A stretch of 64,000 nucleotides of DNA. It comes from Fasciolopsis buskii (lineage: Eukaryota; Platyhelminthes; Trematoda; Plagiorchiida; Fasciolidae). The position numbers were made by a program, and so were the translations under genes. The notes beneath the pieces were generated by a model that worked only from the letters and a program-made list of their open reading frames with translations, did not search any database and was not told where the DNA came from. Location of the stretch: assembly GCA_008360955.1 (NCBI GenBank), contig LUCM01005771.1, positions 84,482 through 148,481 on the forward strand. The letters run 5' to 3'. Positions 1 through 11,336 of this stretch are shown one piece after another; position 1 is the first letter of the stretch; the number at the start of each line of letters is the position of its first letter.

Positions 1-224
1 GACAAATTCAAATTGATAATCGGTAACCTTTAAATCTGATGCGAGATCCATGGTTTGATGGATGGTTGTACAAAATAAGCCAGTTTTCTGACATTTTTGG
101 CGAGCATGAAAAAAATAAACGTCAGTTGAATTCTGTAGATCATATCCAAAGCCTTCGTCGTCCTTAGGCTACCTGCAGAGAAGTCATCTATCAGTAGGGG
201 TCGATCGCTTGAGCTAACGGAAAG

Positions 225-480
225 TAACCGTGCAAATCAGTGACGGATAGGTGCAACATCATGTGGTGAAGTTCAACAAACCGTTCAGAGCCTGCCCGGT
301 AGCGTAATGGCTAAGGCGTTCGACTCACAATCGTTCGTCCCGGGTTCGCGTCCCAGTTGGGGCGCGGTGGATATGCACTGCTGATGATTCCTAACAAGGA
401 TGAAACAGCTGTACAGTGCTTCCATGGTTTCTTTATGGTGAGTTGAGTGAGGATATCACATGGTGAATTATTTCATCCTG
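225..480 (+). mobile_element. tRNA-derived SINE, family A, copy 1
   Basis: A tRNA-like head begins near 291 with an A-box-like stretch (tagcgtaatggctaaggcg) and a clear B box (gggttcgcgtccc) near 340. A non-tRNA body follows and ends around gtgaattatttcat. Almost the same head and body recur at 27288-27480, and a degenerate copy lies at 16376-16600. Copies 1 and 3 also share sequence upstream of the tRNA-like part (cggatag...caac), so the element probably begins near 225. It has no coding capacity and would depend on a LINE for mobility. Boundaries are approximate because no target-site duplication was identified. Confidence 0.75.
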
Positions 481-1059
481 ATTATCTGTTGTAAGCAGTG
501 TACTTTAGAATCAGAACGTGCTAACTTACTTCAACACCTGGGACCGCTGGCTTTTGCCCCTGACCTTTCAGATGAGTTCAGACTTCCTTCCGTACTTTAA
601 ATTGATTCTTTTCGGTGTTCTTACACAATTGGTGTTGATCACGTTACACTAGCCATTGCGCTTTGGTGACCTCTAATTTAGAGACCGACATTGTTGCTCA
701 TTACCTTCAACCTCTTGGGTCAGGGTCAAGGCGAAGCTTCATGTCACGATCCTAGTGACTGAAACTGAGCCAGCAGGGCAAACAATATCTTGTTCAAGTT
801 CACTGCTCCGTGTAATCTAATCGCCATCCTCATTAGTACTGGTGTCTTTGTGAACTCTACTCATTTCCTACGAAAGTTTCCGGATCTTAATAATATTACC
901 CAGTCATTATAAATAATGATCATGGCCTTCACGAATCGTATTGACCAAGATAATGGTGAATTTTCAGTGAACCGTTTTAGCACTGTATGTAACCTTATGT
1001 TAAAAACTTGGATTCATACAGACTTTCGCCTCCCCAAATACCTCATCCTGTTCCCTCAG
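480..1059. other. No supportable gene; probable intron of the kelch gene
   Basis: Between the SINE and the first recognisable kelch exon I see no exon with convincing splice sites and no repeat that recurs in the window. The exons encoding the BTB and BACK domains expected upstream of the kelch repeats are not visible here and presumably lie before the window. Confidence 0.5.
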
Positions 1060-1233
1060 ACACGGCCTTGGTGTCGCTGTGCTCGAAGGAGTAGTGTACG
1101 CTGTCGGTGGACATGACGGCTGGTCTTATTTGAATACGGTGGAGCGATGGAACGGAAAAGCCAAATCATGGTCATCAGTCACTCCCATGGCAGTTCAAAG
1201 GAGTACAGTCGGAGTAACGGCGTTGGATGGGTT
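1060..1233 (+). CDS. KLHL5: KLHL1/4/5-like kelch gene, internal exon
   Basis: The exon is 174 nt with a pyrimidine-rich acceptor ending at 1059 (ccctcag) and a donor at 1234 (gtaagt). It enters with the third base of a codon and leaves after two bases. It encodes a complete kelch blade plus the start of the next, including [19 protein letters not shown] and the Ser-Thr-Val-Gly-Val strand, which are hallmarks of the vertebrate KLHL1/KLHL4/KLHL5 group. Kelch-like proteins of this architecture usually act as substrate adaptors of Cullin-3 ubiquitin ligases, the kelch propeller binding the substrate or actin. That role is family knowledge, not shown by this exon. The two trailing bases (tt) join the A at the start of the next exon to give Leu. 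The paralogue within KLHL1/4/5 cannot be decided, so the symbol marks the group. Confidence 0.88.
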
Positions 1234-2211
1234 GTAAGTCTCCTAAGATACGGTTTATATTGTGCATTTACAATTCCAGTTCTCTTATTGCTGTGGTAGC
1301 AAACGGATGATAATAACGAAGAATCAGAATTCAAATATTTTCTTATATTAAAGAAATGAGGGAGGTTCCACAAACTTTCATGATAATTTAATGTCCCTGG
1401 CATATGAATGGATTCTAAAGGCTGAACAGTTTAAAGTAAATCCGTATTCTGAATCGCTGACAGTTATTTGTTAATTGAACATAACTAGTTGAAACTTTGG
1501 TTAGATGGAGCTTGCTTGATGCGTCCGTGATAACTCACCAACTCTGAATTTCCGAAATCCCGAAACATCCACCAACTTGGGGGTTTATATATAATTGCTC
1601 TGTTTTGCTCCCGGGTACCTGGGATCTCACGAAAGTAAAAATTTTTAGGCCGACATGGAGAAGTGAGTTTGTAGCCAGAGCATAAACTTTCTTTTAACTA
1701 AATGAACCATGAATACCAGTAACACAGATGGTCAGGCATCCGTTATCTTAACATGAAAGTGATTCGATAGCGATCACCCACGAGAATGGAAAAATTGGTA
1801 CACATCGTGATCTGTACCAGTACTACAATGTTGTTTGGATCGTAGCGTTTGTTCTAAACGCATTGCATGATGCATTGAATATCTTACTTGTAAATGAGAC
1901 TCCGTTTTGTCTAAATGGGGTTAGCGAAACCTTTGGCTTCCTTTGGAAACGATTTCATGTGCTTACAAATAATTTTCATATTGTTGCTTCGCAATCCTAG
2001 ACTCCCAGTACAGATAGATTTACCCTCCATTTACGGCTGTAAGTTGCCTTCGATTAAGAAAGCCGATAAAGTTCCGTAACTTCTGTAACACTGATCGGCT
2101 GTCTAGCAACAAACGACGCAACGGTCAATACCACAGAGTTCTGTTTACATTACAATAACATCAGCCACCCCCTTCACCCTAATGATCGCAGTACTTGTTT
2201 TGCTATTCCAG

Positions 2212-2596
2212 ACTTTACGCCGTAGGTGGACGCGACGGAAGTGCATGCCTTCGAACTGTGGAGCGTTTTAACCCGCATACACAACACTGGTGTTTCATTG
2301 CACCCATGCTGCATCGTCGTGGCGGTGTCGGTGTAGGCGCTGTCGGCGGTCGGCTGTACGCTGTCGGAGGTCACAACGCTCCTCCGAATCAACCGCATGC
2401 AATGCGTACAGCCAGTGTGGAAGTGTATGAGCCACGGACAGATATGTGGACCGAAGTGGCCTGCCTATCCTCGCCTCGGGACTCCATAGCAGTGACCACT
2501 TTGGGCATGAAACTTTACGCTCTTGGTGGACATGATGGACACATATATACCGACCGTGTTCAGGTCTATGATCCAGAGACGAATCAGTGGACAGAT
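2212..2596 (+). CDS. KLHL5: KLHL1/4/5-like kelch gene, internal exon (duplicate copy 1)
   Basis: The exon is 385 nt, with acceptor attccag ending at 2211 and donor gtgagt at 2597. The frame enters after two bases from the previous exon and leaves in phase 0. It encodes about 2.7 kelch blades: LYAVGGRDGS, then a GGVGVGAVGGRLYAVGGHNAP blade with a loop insertion, then LYALGGHDGHIYTDRVQVYD ending NQWTD. The order RDGS / HNAP / HDGH matches the last blades of KLHL1/4/5 proteins. The next coding exon is at 6010, which continues in phase 0 with VAPLPSGRAG, exactly where the family continues with VAPL-x-x-GRAG. The identical copy at 3748-4132 cannot be spliced in tandem with this one without a frameshift. 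Confidence 0.88.
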
Positions 2597-2801
2597 GTGA
2601 GTGAATTTAACTTAACGTAGAGCAAACCGAAACCACTGTATACTGGTCATCAGTTTGCGAAAATATACATTTGAATTGGTACTATATTTGTATCCTACCA
2701 CATTTTTTACATACGAAATCTGAAGTCGTTTTTGGGGAACTCTTCCATCATTACTTGTGGTTTATTTGCCCGGCAAATGGCTCACACTATGTTACCGATT
2801 G

Positions 2802-2826
2802 ATATATATATATATATATATATATA
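2802..2826. repeat. (TA)n microsatellite in left duplicate
   Basis: An uninterrupted TA run inside the kelch intron. Its counterpart in the right duplicate (4339-4364) is one TA unit longer. Confidence 0.9.
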
Positions 2827-3747
2827 CATTAAGGGGCCTACTTTCCATGAACTCAGCTCTGATAAGCTTGAAGTGTTCAGTAAATGCATTGGTATACATA
2901 CCAAATCTTGATTTGTAACTGTGATAAAAATAGCTACTGGTCTTTATGCGTCTACTGATTGCCAACTTTCCCAATAGCAATGTCTTGTGAGTTTGTTAAA
3001 CATGTAGAATTTACCTGTTTGGGGAAAAAATTTGTTACACTTGTGAGTACAAGTTGCTTACAATATTTTTGGTAGGCTACCGCACAGAGTTTTGTCTCGT
3101 ATGAGGCTCATTTTACTGCGAGCACCTGGAAAATCTTGCTCATTCATCCGCTGGTATCTGTTGGATGAACTTAGCTCAGCGTTACTGAGGAATTTGTTCG
3201 TATGACTGCCAAAGTATATACTTTAGTCCTCCATCTTTTTGGAATTCAGAAATCGTAACTCGTTTCCATCTTCTGAGCTAATTCAAAACTCATCACTTCT
3301 AGCCCCCCAGCCTCCTTCCTTGGCTGACAGATTTGGCATGCATTCTTAATGGGGCTTATACTCAATTANTTTGGATCGTAGCGTTTGTTCTAAACGCATT
3401 GCATGATGCATTGAATATCTTACTTGTAAATGAGACTCCGTTTTGTCTAAATGGGGTTAGCGAAACCTTTGGCTTCCTTTGGAAACGATTTCATGTGCTT
3501 ACAAATAATTTTCATATTGTTGCTTCGCAATCCTAGACTCCCAGTACAGATAGATTTACCCTCCATTTACGGCTGTAAGTTGCCTTCGATTAAGAAAGCC
3601 GATAAAGTTCCGTAACTTCTGTAACACTGATCGGCTGTCTAGCAACAAACGACGCAACGGTCAATACCACAGAGTTCTGTTTACATTACAATAACATCAG
3701 CCACCCCCTTCACCCTAATGATCGCAGTACTTGTTTTGCTATTCCAG

Positions 3748-4132
3748 ACTTTACGCCGTAGGTGGACGCGACGGAAGTGCATGCCTTCGAACTGTGGAGC
3801 GTTTTAACCCGCATACACAACACTGGTGTTTCATTGCACCCATGCTGCATCGTCGTGGCGGTGTCGGTGTAGGCGCTGTCGGCGGTCGGCTGTACGCTGT
3901 CGGAGGTCACAACGCTCCTCCGAATCAACCGCATGCAATGCGTACAGCCAGTGTGGAAGTGTATGAGCCACGGACAGATATGTGGACCGAAGTGGCCTGC
4001 CTATCCTCGCCTCGGGACTCCATAGCAGTGACCACTTTGGGCATGAAACTTTACGCTCTTGGTGGACATGATGGACACATATATACCGACCGTGTTCAGG
4101 TCTATGATCCAGAGACGAATCAGTGGACAGAT
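3748..4132 (+). CDS. KLHL5: KLHL1/4/5-like kelch exon (duplicate copy 2)
   Basis: Identical in sequence and splice sites to 2212-2596. Because the exon is 3n+1 nt long and is entered at phase 2 but left at phase 0, using both copies in one transcript would shift the frame and hit a stop after about 19 codons. Either only one copy is ever spliced in, or one copy is an assembly artefact. Confidence 0.75.
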
Positions 4133-4338
4133 GTGAGTGAATTTAACTTAACGTAGAGCAAACCGAAACCACTGTATACTGGTCATCAGTTTGCGAAAAT
4201 ATACATTTGAATTGGTACTATATTTGTATCCTACCACATTTTTTACATACGAAATCTGAAGTCGTTTTTGGGGAACTCTTCCATCATTACTTGTGGTTTA
4301 TTTGCCCGGCAAATGGCTCACACTATGTTACCGATTGA

Positions 4339-4364
4339 TATATATATATATATATATATATATA
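4339..4364. repeat. (TA)n microsatellite in right duplicate
   Basis: TA run equivalent to 2802-2826 but one unit longer. This is the only length difference I could see between the two duplicate segments. Confidence 0.9.
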
Positions 4365-5179
4365 CATTAAGGGGCCTACTTTCCATGAACTCAGCTCTGA
4401 TAAGCTTGAAGTGTTCAGTAAATGCATTGGTATACATACCAAATCTTGATTTGTAACTGTGATAAAAATAGCTACTGGTCTTTATGCGTCTACTGATTGC
4501 CAACTTTCCCAATAGCAATGTCTTGTGAGTTTGTTAAACATGTAGAATTTACCTGTTTGGGGAAAAAATTTGTTACACTTGTGAGTACAAGTTGCTTACA
4601 ATATTTTTGGTAGGCTACCGCACAGAGTTTTGTCTCGTATGAGGCTCATTTTACTGCGAGCACCTGGAAAATCTTGCTCATTCATCCGCTGGTATCTGTT
4701 GGATGAACTTAGCTCAGCGTTACTGAGGAATTTGTTCGTATGACTGCCAAAGTATATACTTTAGTCCTCCATCTTTTTGGAATTCAGAAATCGTAACTCG
4801 TTTCCATCTTCTGAGCTAATTCAAAACTCATCACTTCTAGCCCCCCAGCCTCCTTCCTTGGCTGACAGATTTGGCATGCATTCTTAATGGGGCTTATACT
4901 CAATTAGTTCACGTTTTCCTAACAGAGTAGTACAATGGTGAACTGTCAGAAAAAGGCACACAATGTAAGACCTCCGCATGGGACAAATCAAATGAACATC
5001 TGGCAATGTATCCGATAATACCATATGATGCACAAAGCATCAAAGTGGACAGTAAACACAAGATACGCAGATTTTAAGATTTACACATTCGGATACCTCT
5101 TGAAATTTTCTAACTTAGCAACATCATTGTCGGCTGAGTGCAGTGCTAGTGCAGGACATCACTTTTCGGGAAGATTGAC

Positions 5180-5435
5180 CACCGGATGATTTCAAGAACA
5201 GATCGTCATTCAACTTAGAGCAGACGGTTGACTGTACAAGCGTATGTATTGGTTCCTGAGCTAGGATAACGTCTTGGCGTTTGGATGTGAAGGTCGCGGG
5301 TTCGAATCCTCCCACCGCCGGCCAACTTCTCCACTTAGCAGCCCTCTGCTAGCCGCGGCCCTCTTCCTGAAAATTGATGTACACTGTTATTTCATTAATA
5401 AAGGAACTAAAAGATAAAAGATAAAAGATTTGAAG
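5180..5435 (+). mobile_element. tRNA-derived SINE, family B, copy 1
   Basis: A B-box-like stretch (gcgggttcgaatcctccc) sits at about 5295-5312. A body follows (cttagcagccctctgctagccgcggcc), then a conserved end (gatgtacactgttatttcat, taataaaggaa) and an (AGATAAA)n tail. The same body and end recur at 13085-13278 (reverse) and 41905-42105, so this is a dispersed family. A microsatellite-like rather than poly(A) tail suggests mobilisation by a LINE whose reverse transcriptase recognises the 3' end. The left boundary is uncertain; the upstream bases share a little sequence with the head region before copy 3. Confidence 0.78.
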
Positions 5436-6009
5436 TGACCAATTCTCAGTGATGTTAGTCCCATCAGAGTAACTGAGATCACTACTTGGGGTTTCAAACT
5501 CACTTTGTGCGGGTGCACCAACTATGTAATCTTCATCTCCAATTATAGACTTTAAGTTTCACAACGCAGACCCTTAGAATTCTCTGAGGCAGTCGGAGGA
5601 TTACGTTTTCCTCGGCTGATTACTGCATCTGAACTACTGGGAACATAAGTGGTTCTGTGTCACTCCAAGTTTTAGGACACGGTTGCCAGTCCCCCTTCCC
5701 GTCTTGTAGCGGTCCCAAGAGGGCGGGGAGCATCTCTTCCACTTTACCCATGCCTTAGTCTAATGATAAAAATTCCCATAGCTCGGTCAGGTTTGGAATC
5801 CGTTCTTCAGCTTGCGTCTTCGCTCGTATCCAGCAGCTCTATCCCACTACCGATAACGGAACCACCTATTGTCTGAAATTTACCGTTTCAAATCATATAT
5901 AGAAAACAAAGTAAACGGAAACGAGTGTTTTATCTGTAATACTTTGAACCACATCAGTTGCATGCTTGTTTCCTCATACTAGACATTTCTTCAAAAATCT
6001 ATTTTACAG

Positions 6010-6126
6010 GTGGCTCCTCTTCCAAGTGGACGAGCCGGAGTCGCTGTGGCATCTCGTTCGGTTTGGCCGTTGGGAAATCAATCCTGCTCACGATTTCCCT
6101 ACTATAAAGCAGACCCGTTGGCCTAA
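6010..6126 (+). CDS. KLHL5: KLHL1/4/5-like kelch gene, terminal coding exon
   Basis: The acceptor attttacag ends at 6009. The frame opens in phase 0 with VAPLPSGRAGVAVA and runs 38 codons to TAA at 6124-6126. In vertebrate KLHL1/4/5 the protein ends shortly after VAPL-x-x-GRAG-AC, closing the propeller. Here the match ends at the same place but an unrelated tail of about 24 residues follows (SRSVWPLGN...). The tail may be a lineage-specific C-terminus, or it may mean that the true last exon lies elsewhere and this reading runs through a skipped donor. Confidence 0.75.
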   Translation: MAPLPSGRAGVAVASRSVWPLGNQSCSRFPYYKADPLA

Positions 6127-8311
6127 GCTTCAACCTACAGAGTCTATAAATACCATTTTTGGCTAATGATCACCCATATCTCTAATCGCAAATTGTCTCA
6201 CAAAATCCTGTACACATCATACTCTGTTATTGTCAGTATTAGTATTGCTATTGTTATCACTATTATTAGTACTCTTTCTACTGATAATATCACATCATCA
6301 AGACACTGCTGGGCTTGCGAAAGTGGAGAAAATCCTCTTCCCAGTAGTAAATACGACACGGAGCGAATTTATTCCTACAACTTGCTTACCATCGTACTTC
6401 ATATGTTTGCCCATTCTGCCAGTTTGCGTGAAATTTTCTGCACGTACGAGTGTACCGACTGTTGGTTGTGTCTCATTCCCTCCTCTGCTATCAGTCAAAG
6501 GCAAATGTGAAAATCTTGGCCACATTTCCCTTGTGACAACCCTCCACCCTGGTCGCATGTTGCTTGGTTATAATCCAGTAGGACGTGAATGAAATGTGTT
6601 TGGGTATGTGTCCACTTGTGGCTATTTTGGGTCACCATTGATCTGTAGGTGTTGAATTGGTTCTGAATTATTCGGACAGATTGATTGATTGGCCGACTTT
6701 TGGATGCCGGAAACAGTAAATTATGACTAACTGTTATTCGGGTGCGCAATTTCGTGCACGAAGAAAGTGACAAATGGCCTGTGTTGGTTGGCTTCCTGTC
6801 ACTCTGTTCGGCGTTGTCTGAATGATAGTATTTGTTCGGTGGATGGCCTTGTACACGTACCGAATCACCGGAGCTCTGATAAAAGTACGGAAGCCGACGA
6901 GCGTTGTATTTGCCGCCTTACAAATTGAAATTCACGCTCTATGCACCTTGGTTTCAGTTGGCATTTTCCACATTACAAATCACCGATAAAGGACAAAATC
7001 TATAAGCAAACCGCCAACATTTAACCTTACTGGTTAATTGAAATAGTAACATTCAGTAATCTCAACGACATTCTACCTCGTTCCGCCATGGCAAATCCGA
7101 ATACATTAACCGAAACAGCCCAATCACAGGTCAGATTGTAAATATTTTGGGATGATGATTGATGGAATTCAGTTGGCAAATGTCCGATTTGAATGTATGC
7201 ATGTTGCCAACCTATGAATATCAAAAAGTGTCAGAATAATGGCGTTCAGACAGAAAAAACCTTATCAAAGAATGAAACAACAGTTGACTCCGTGCTTTTT
7301 CGGCAAATATTGTTGTTCTTACGGTGCTGCTTTTATCGGGGACAAGATCTAGACGAGGAAGAAATACAGCGCTTACAGTACCAGTACCCCAAACCAGCGT
7401 AAATCCATCTAGTTCAGGCATTCCGGATATGGTCACCCAAGATAATGCGCAAACCAAGTCACAGTGTAACCGCTGCATCGTTTCTTCCATCCAAACCTAG
7501 CGCATACAAAACGCGGACATAGGGGTCTGTGAATGCCAGGCTTACGCCACACGGGTAATGGCCATTGCAGATGGTATAAGGTGGTTAATTATCTAGAATG
7601 TGGTCATCACCAACCCGACCCCAGTGACGAAGCGCAGTGTTTCTCACCTGACGTGTCCGCCAAAATCAAACGCTTTGGAAATAGCTGTCGTTGAATATCT
7701 AAAGCTGCTAACCATCTTTAACTAGCAAAAGCTACATATCGTATACATGACGCGAACTAGTCTCGGTGTTTTAAAACTCGTTTTACGAAAACACGCATTT
7801 CATGGCAGTGACAAAGATCTAGAAAAGCCATTGAGGTCCTTATATTCAACATTGCCCTCTTTTCCCAGCTCACTGCAATCTGCAATTAATCTTGGGCTAC
7901 ACTCTCGGTTTGTAATTTATCACTTCATTATAGCAACCTTAGGAGTTCTTAAGTGAAATAATATTGTAGTTGCTATCCCCTACCTTTGACATGGTTTTTA
8001 CTAAGAGAAGTAACTTGGTGCCTATTTGTTGGTTCCTACGTAAGTGCGTGTATCCAAGTACCCTACGGTGATATGGCCTAGCCTAGCTCAGCGTTGGTTT
8101 GAAGAAATGTCACAGTAAATAAATTAATTGACAAGTAGACCGGATGCACCTTTAAACTGAAGATTAATTGCTATGGTTTGTATTCCCCCATTCAGCTCTT
8201 CCCACTGGTTGATTAACGATAGCGATAACTGACTAACACTCCCTCGTCCTCCGATGCAACGTGACACAGCAATGTGTTCTATCTAGATTTACTGCCGTCT
8301 TATGACCTTAC
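6127..8311. other. Kelch 3' flank and intergenic sequence
   Basis: The first few hundred bases are probably the kelch 3' UTR. Open frames of 60-120 codons around 6166-6592 overlap in several frames, are low in complexity and have no family resemblance, so I do not call them. No convincing exon, repeat or RNA gene was found in the rest. Confidence 0.45.
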
Positions 8312-8520
8312 TTGTACGCCGTCAGTGGTAAAAGTCTGACAGATATGGTCAGCCATCGTGAATTAAGATGAAGAATGTTGTCCGCCAAACACTGGGTAAA
8401 GTTGGCTCTGTTGTCTGGTTCCCAAACAACTGACGGCCTTCTGTATTTTTTGAGAGTTTCTCTGATTACTGTGATAGGTATTAATGTAACTCTTGAGATA
8501 GCCACAGAACAAGTCTGAAT
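8312..8520 (-). CDS. Candidate internal exon, unassigned
   Basis: On the - strand an open frame of about 70 codons ends at a good donor (gtaagg, complement of 8306-8311). The encoded stretch includes RRPSVVWEPDNRANFTQC, with one N-glycosylation sequon, then ILHLNSRWLTISVRLLPLTAY. The acceptor is not certain; several AGs lie near 8510-8540. The Trp/Cys/sequon pattern is loosely like extracellular parts of adhesion-type receptors, but this is too weak for a call. It could be an exon of the - strand gene whose end lies at 10425-10867 only if that gene continues past its stop, so it more likely belongs elsewhere or is spurious. Confidence 0.3.
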
Positions 8521-8535
8521 GCATCTGAACGTCAT

Positions 8536-10424
8536 TGCTTAAAATAAGCATTTCAAACTGATTGAAAGCGATCTAATCCAAAGCGCTGTGATATCAACCA
8601 GGTCTAGCTGGAAATATTCCTGAAACTGACGAGACCTAGTATCAATTTTATCTCAACCTTTGTTCAAAATAATATATGACATTATGTCTAACGGGTACTT
8701 ACCACGTAAGAAGTCTGTAAGCCTTGTACAGTTGTTTAAGACCATTTGGGAAAAACAGTACTGGTTCGCTTCAAACGACAAAGTGCATGCATTCGTTGGC
8801 CCGAATATAAAAGTGACACGTCGAAATCACAACTTGTTCTGCACTACTTGGTTCGCTCGTTGTCAGATGAGAATAACCGGTGACTAAACATAGCCGATTA
8901 ATGCCCATGAGATGAAGCGCTCATGCAGTGCCAAACTAGGATCGATTTGCTGTAGCACAATCAAAAAAGACCACTATATTCCATTAGCTCTCAGGCAGCA
9001 CAGCATGCCAAGTCGTGGCTGGACCCTTGTCAGATGTCTAATTACACAGCTAAGTGACTTCGCTCGCGTAGGACTGGAAACTAGCAGATGAGTTAAATTG
9101 GAAGAACCACCGAAGCCGATGGCATTCGTGCAGGCGGTTGATCACTTTAAATGAAGAATGTTTCTCATTAATAGATAGGATTCTGTAACGAGTCAATTTA
9201 GTAGATTCAATGGAAACAGGTAATTACCAACTGGCGGTAGACGTGACTGAAGTTGGCCGATTATGTTGCTTTCCTTGTTTCTGTGGATTCTAACCAGATA
9301 AAATCATTAGCAGTTAGCATAAAAAACTGATCTGTGCTAGATAAAATTACAATTGAATCAATTTGATGAGTGTGGATCACTCGGAGCACGCAGCACTGGG
9401 CTCACCGCAACCTTGGTATATGTAACTAGGACAACCGTGTGATTTTTGGTACCTGTGATTTCATCCTTGGTTTGACATTCAAGATCGGCTGGTCCCTAGC
9501 CCACTATAACGAGCTGCAGATAGTTCAGTGGATAACTGAACCATTTGCCGAGATTATAAAGCCCAACCGTAAAAGAAGCAATCGAGGAAAACTATAGCTT
9601 GTTTTATGTTACGAAGTGCACAACACTAGAAAGCAGCTTTCGGTTACGACAGACCGATAGTTCACACGCTAGGGGGAGACAAAAAATGCCAGTGCATGAT
9701 TTCCATTTCGAAGAGATTTTGGACTGCAACGCAGCATCAAAATAATGCCGTCTTTGTAATTTAACCGTTTGCGAGATACAACCTATTAAATGCAGGTAAT
9801 CTGAAGAATCACTTTGTGCACATTAGAAATCTTGTTTTTCCCATTTGTAAATTTCTGGGGGGTTAATTCGAACCAAATGCAGTCGTTCGACATATGATAA
9901 GACGACATCACTTATTGAGAACATTGCCACCAGAAGATGCTAGCGATTGTTATCAGTTGTTGTCAAAATGACTTACTTGGTCATTCCAAGTGATCTGGCA
10001 TTCCGCCAGTTCTATTATGAAGGTGTTACTAACATTCAGCGGTCAGTCGGTAGCCCGTTACGCTTTGATCCTCTGTCTAATGTGTCAGTCGCTGCTTGAC
10101 CTGAGGATATGCAATCATGATGGACAAGAAAATAATCGCCTAGTATGAATGGACGTTATTCTCGCCTTGTCCGTATTAGAGCCAGACCGAGCTGTTTCAT
10201 CCATTGCGTGATTAATGATGTTGATAGAAAAATCATGAATCAATAAACATACCAGAATGCAGTCTGATCAACCTAAGTGGTGCCGACATCCCGACATTAA
10301 AGCCAGAATATGACTACCCTACCACATTAGCTACCAACCGTATCAAGTCGTTTAGTTGTGACTAAGAGAAAAGAATGCATAAAAGCTATCCGAGTGAAGC
10401 ATACACCGTCTGCCAGAATCGCCC
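8536..10424. other. No supportable gene
   Basis: I see only short frames with stops, no recurring repeat within the window and no well-bounded exon. Confidence 0.45.
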
Positions 10425-10867
10425 TTAGAATGAGTTATGATCTAGAGGTTCCACACTATCACTTCTTAATGTTTTCATCTGGTCATGTTCAGTTGCATTG
10501 TTAAGTAACACAACCAACTGTTGTGCGAGAAAAATCGCACTTTCTACGTTCCCATAGCCCTGTTCATTTGAGCTCAAATGATACTCCTTCATGTAAAGTT
10601 CGCCGGGTGTGCAATCGAAGTTTTGTAGCCAGGGTAAACAAAACATGATACTACGAAGTGCCAAATGCTTTGGTTTTTCAAGACGAATGGTACGGAGCTG
10701 GAATGATTAATCCAAACATACAAGTGACCAAGTGACATACCGCGCAACAGTGATAATAATACTTCCAAACACTGGGTTGGTACGACCAAGATTCTTTCAC
10801 CCTTTTCAGCAGCTGCGTTATGTAACCTAGCCTGTCGTCCAATTTAATCCGCAATGCTTCCTTCAGT
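10425..10867 (-). CDS. Last two exons of an unassigned protein gene
   Basis: On the - strand, exon a (10867-10741, 127 nt) starts after acceptor catgcttag and encodes LKEALRIKLDDRLGYITQLL through SVWKYYYHCCA, ending in phase 0 at donor gtatgt. A 43-bp intron (10740-10698) ends in cattccag. Exon b (10697-10425) opens in phase 0 with LRTIRLEKPKH and runs 90 codons to TAA through FCLPWLQNFDC, NEQGYGNVESAIFLAQQLV and DSVEPLDHNSF. Phase agreement across the short intron, good splice sites and protein-like composition make this a real gene end in my view. The alpha-helical, Leu-rich character would fit a helical-repeat protein, but I do not recognise the family. Upstream exons should lie at higher coordinates. 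Confidence 0.65.
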
Positions 10868-11010
10868 CTAAGCATGTAGATTTTGATAAGACATATTTCT
10901 GAACATTTGCTGATCAATCATCACCAAAGCTTGTTTGAAAGATGATTTGTAGTGTATTTGAAGTTGATCATTTGGACCAGCATGTTGCTTGTTATTCTAG
11001 TAAGAATGAA

Positions 11011-11336
11011 GGTAAGACTATAGGATATCACCCTCTAAAGAAACAGAAAACAAACACGAACGAGGTACGGAGTTAGCTGCGAATAGTGTTGCTTCAAAGG
11101 TGAATCAACCGTGGATTACTGAAGAAAAGTTTGAGAACGACCAACTTATTTTCTCCCAAGGAAGTACCTTATTTGCACTGCTGACTGAGAATGAAGAAAG
11201 AAAACGAATTAGCGAGAGTAGTTTGGGTTTCGCAACAAAAAGACAAATCAGAAATTTGAATCAGACATTGGTTCGGGAAACCAGTAAAATAAATGTTAAC
11301 CACGAAGCAACGGATAGGAGTTCTTCAATTCGATAA
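11011..11336 (+). CDS. Candidate coding segment, unassigned
   Basis: A + strand frame stays open for about 108 codons with hydrophilic, protein-like composition (TEEKFENDQLIFSQGSTLFA, then LLTENEERKRISESSLGF) and ends in TAA. There is no in-frame ATG at its start and no strong acceptor, and - strand frames over 11261-11680 are also open. It may be a terminal exon or chance. Confidence 0.25.

Larger units (their letters stand above)
1834..3368 (+). repeat. Tandem duplication, left copy (1.5 kb)
   Basis: This segment is repeated immediately downstream at 3370-4906 with an offset of 1536 bp before, and 1538 bp after, an internal TA microsatellite; the one-unit TA difference is the only difference I noticed. 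The two copies abut at a single undetermined base (3369). The segment contains the whole 385-nt kelch exon with its flanking intron. Near-identity plus the N at the joint suggests an assembly or haplotype artefact at least as much as a real recent duplication. Confidence 0.95.
3370..4906 (+). repeat. Tandem duplication, right copy (1.5 kb)
   Basis: This is the second copy of 1834-3368. The left edge starts with tttggatcg directly after the N at 3369. The right edge is where ctcaatta continues into gttcacgttt instead of N plus repeat. It carries the second copy of the kelch exon. Confidence 0.95.

Noticed and set aside
315..370. Possible tRNA genes at the A and B boxes (also 5295, 13205, 27330, 41973)
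   Set aside because: The boxes lie in dispersed SINE bodies; the cloverleaf stems and a functional 3' end are not maintained.
6166..6592. Overlapping frames of 114 and 120 codons
   Set aside because: Low-complexity Ile/Leu/Val-rich translations in overlapping frames with no domain or splice support; probably kelch 3' flank.
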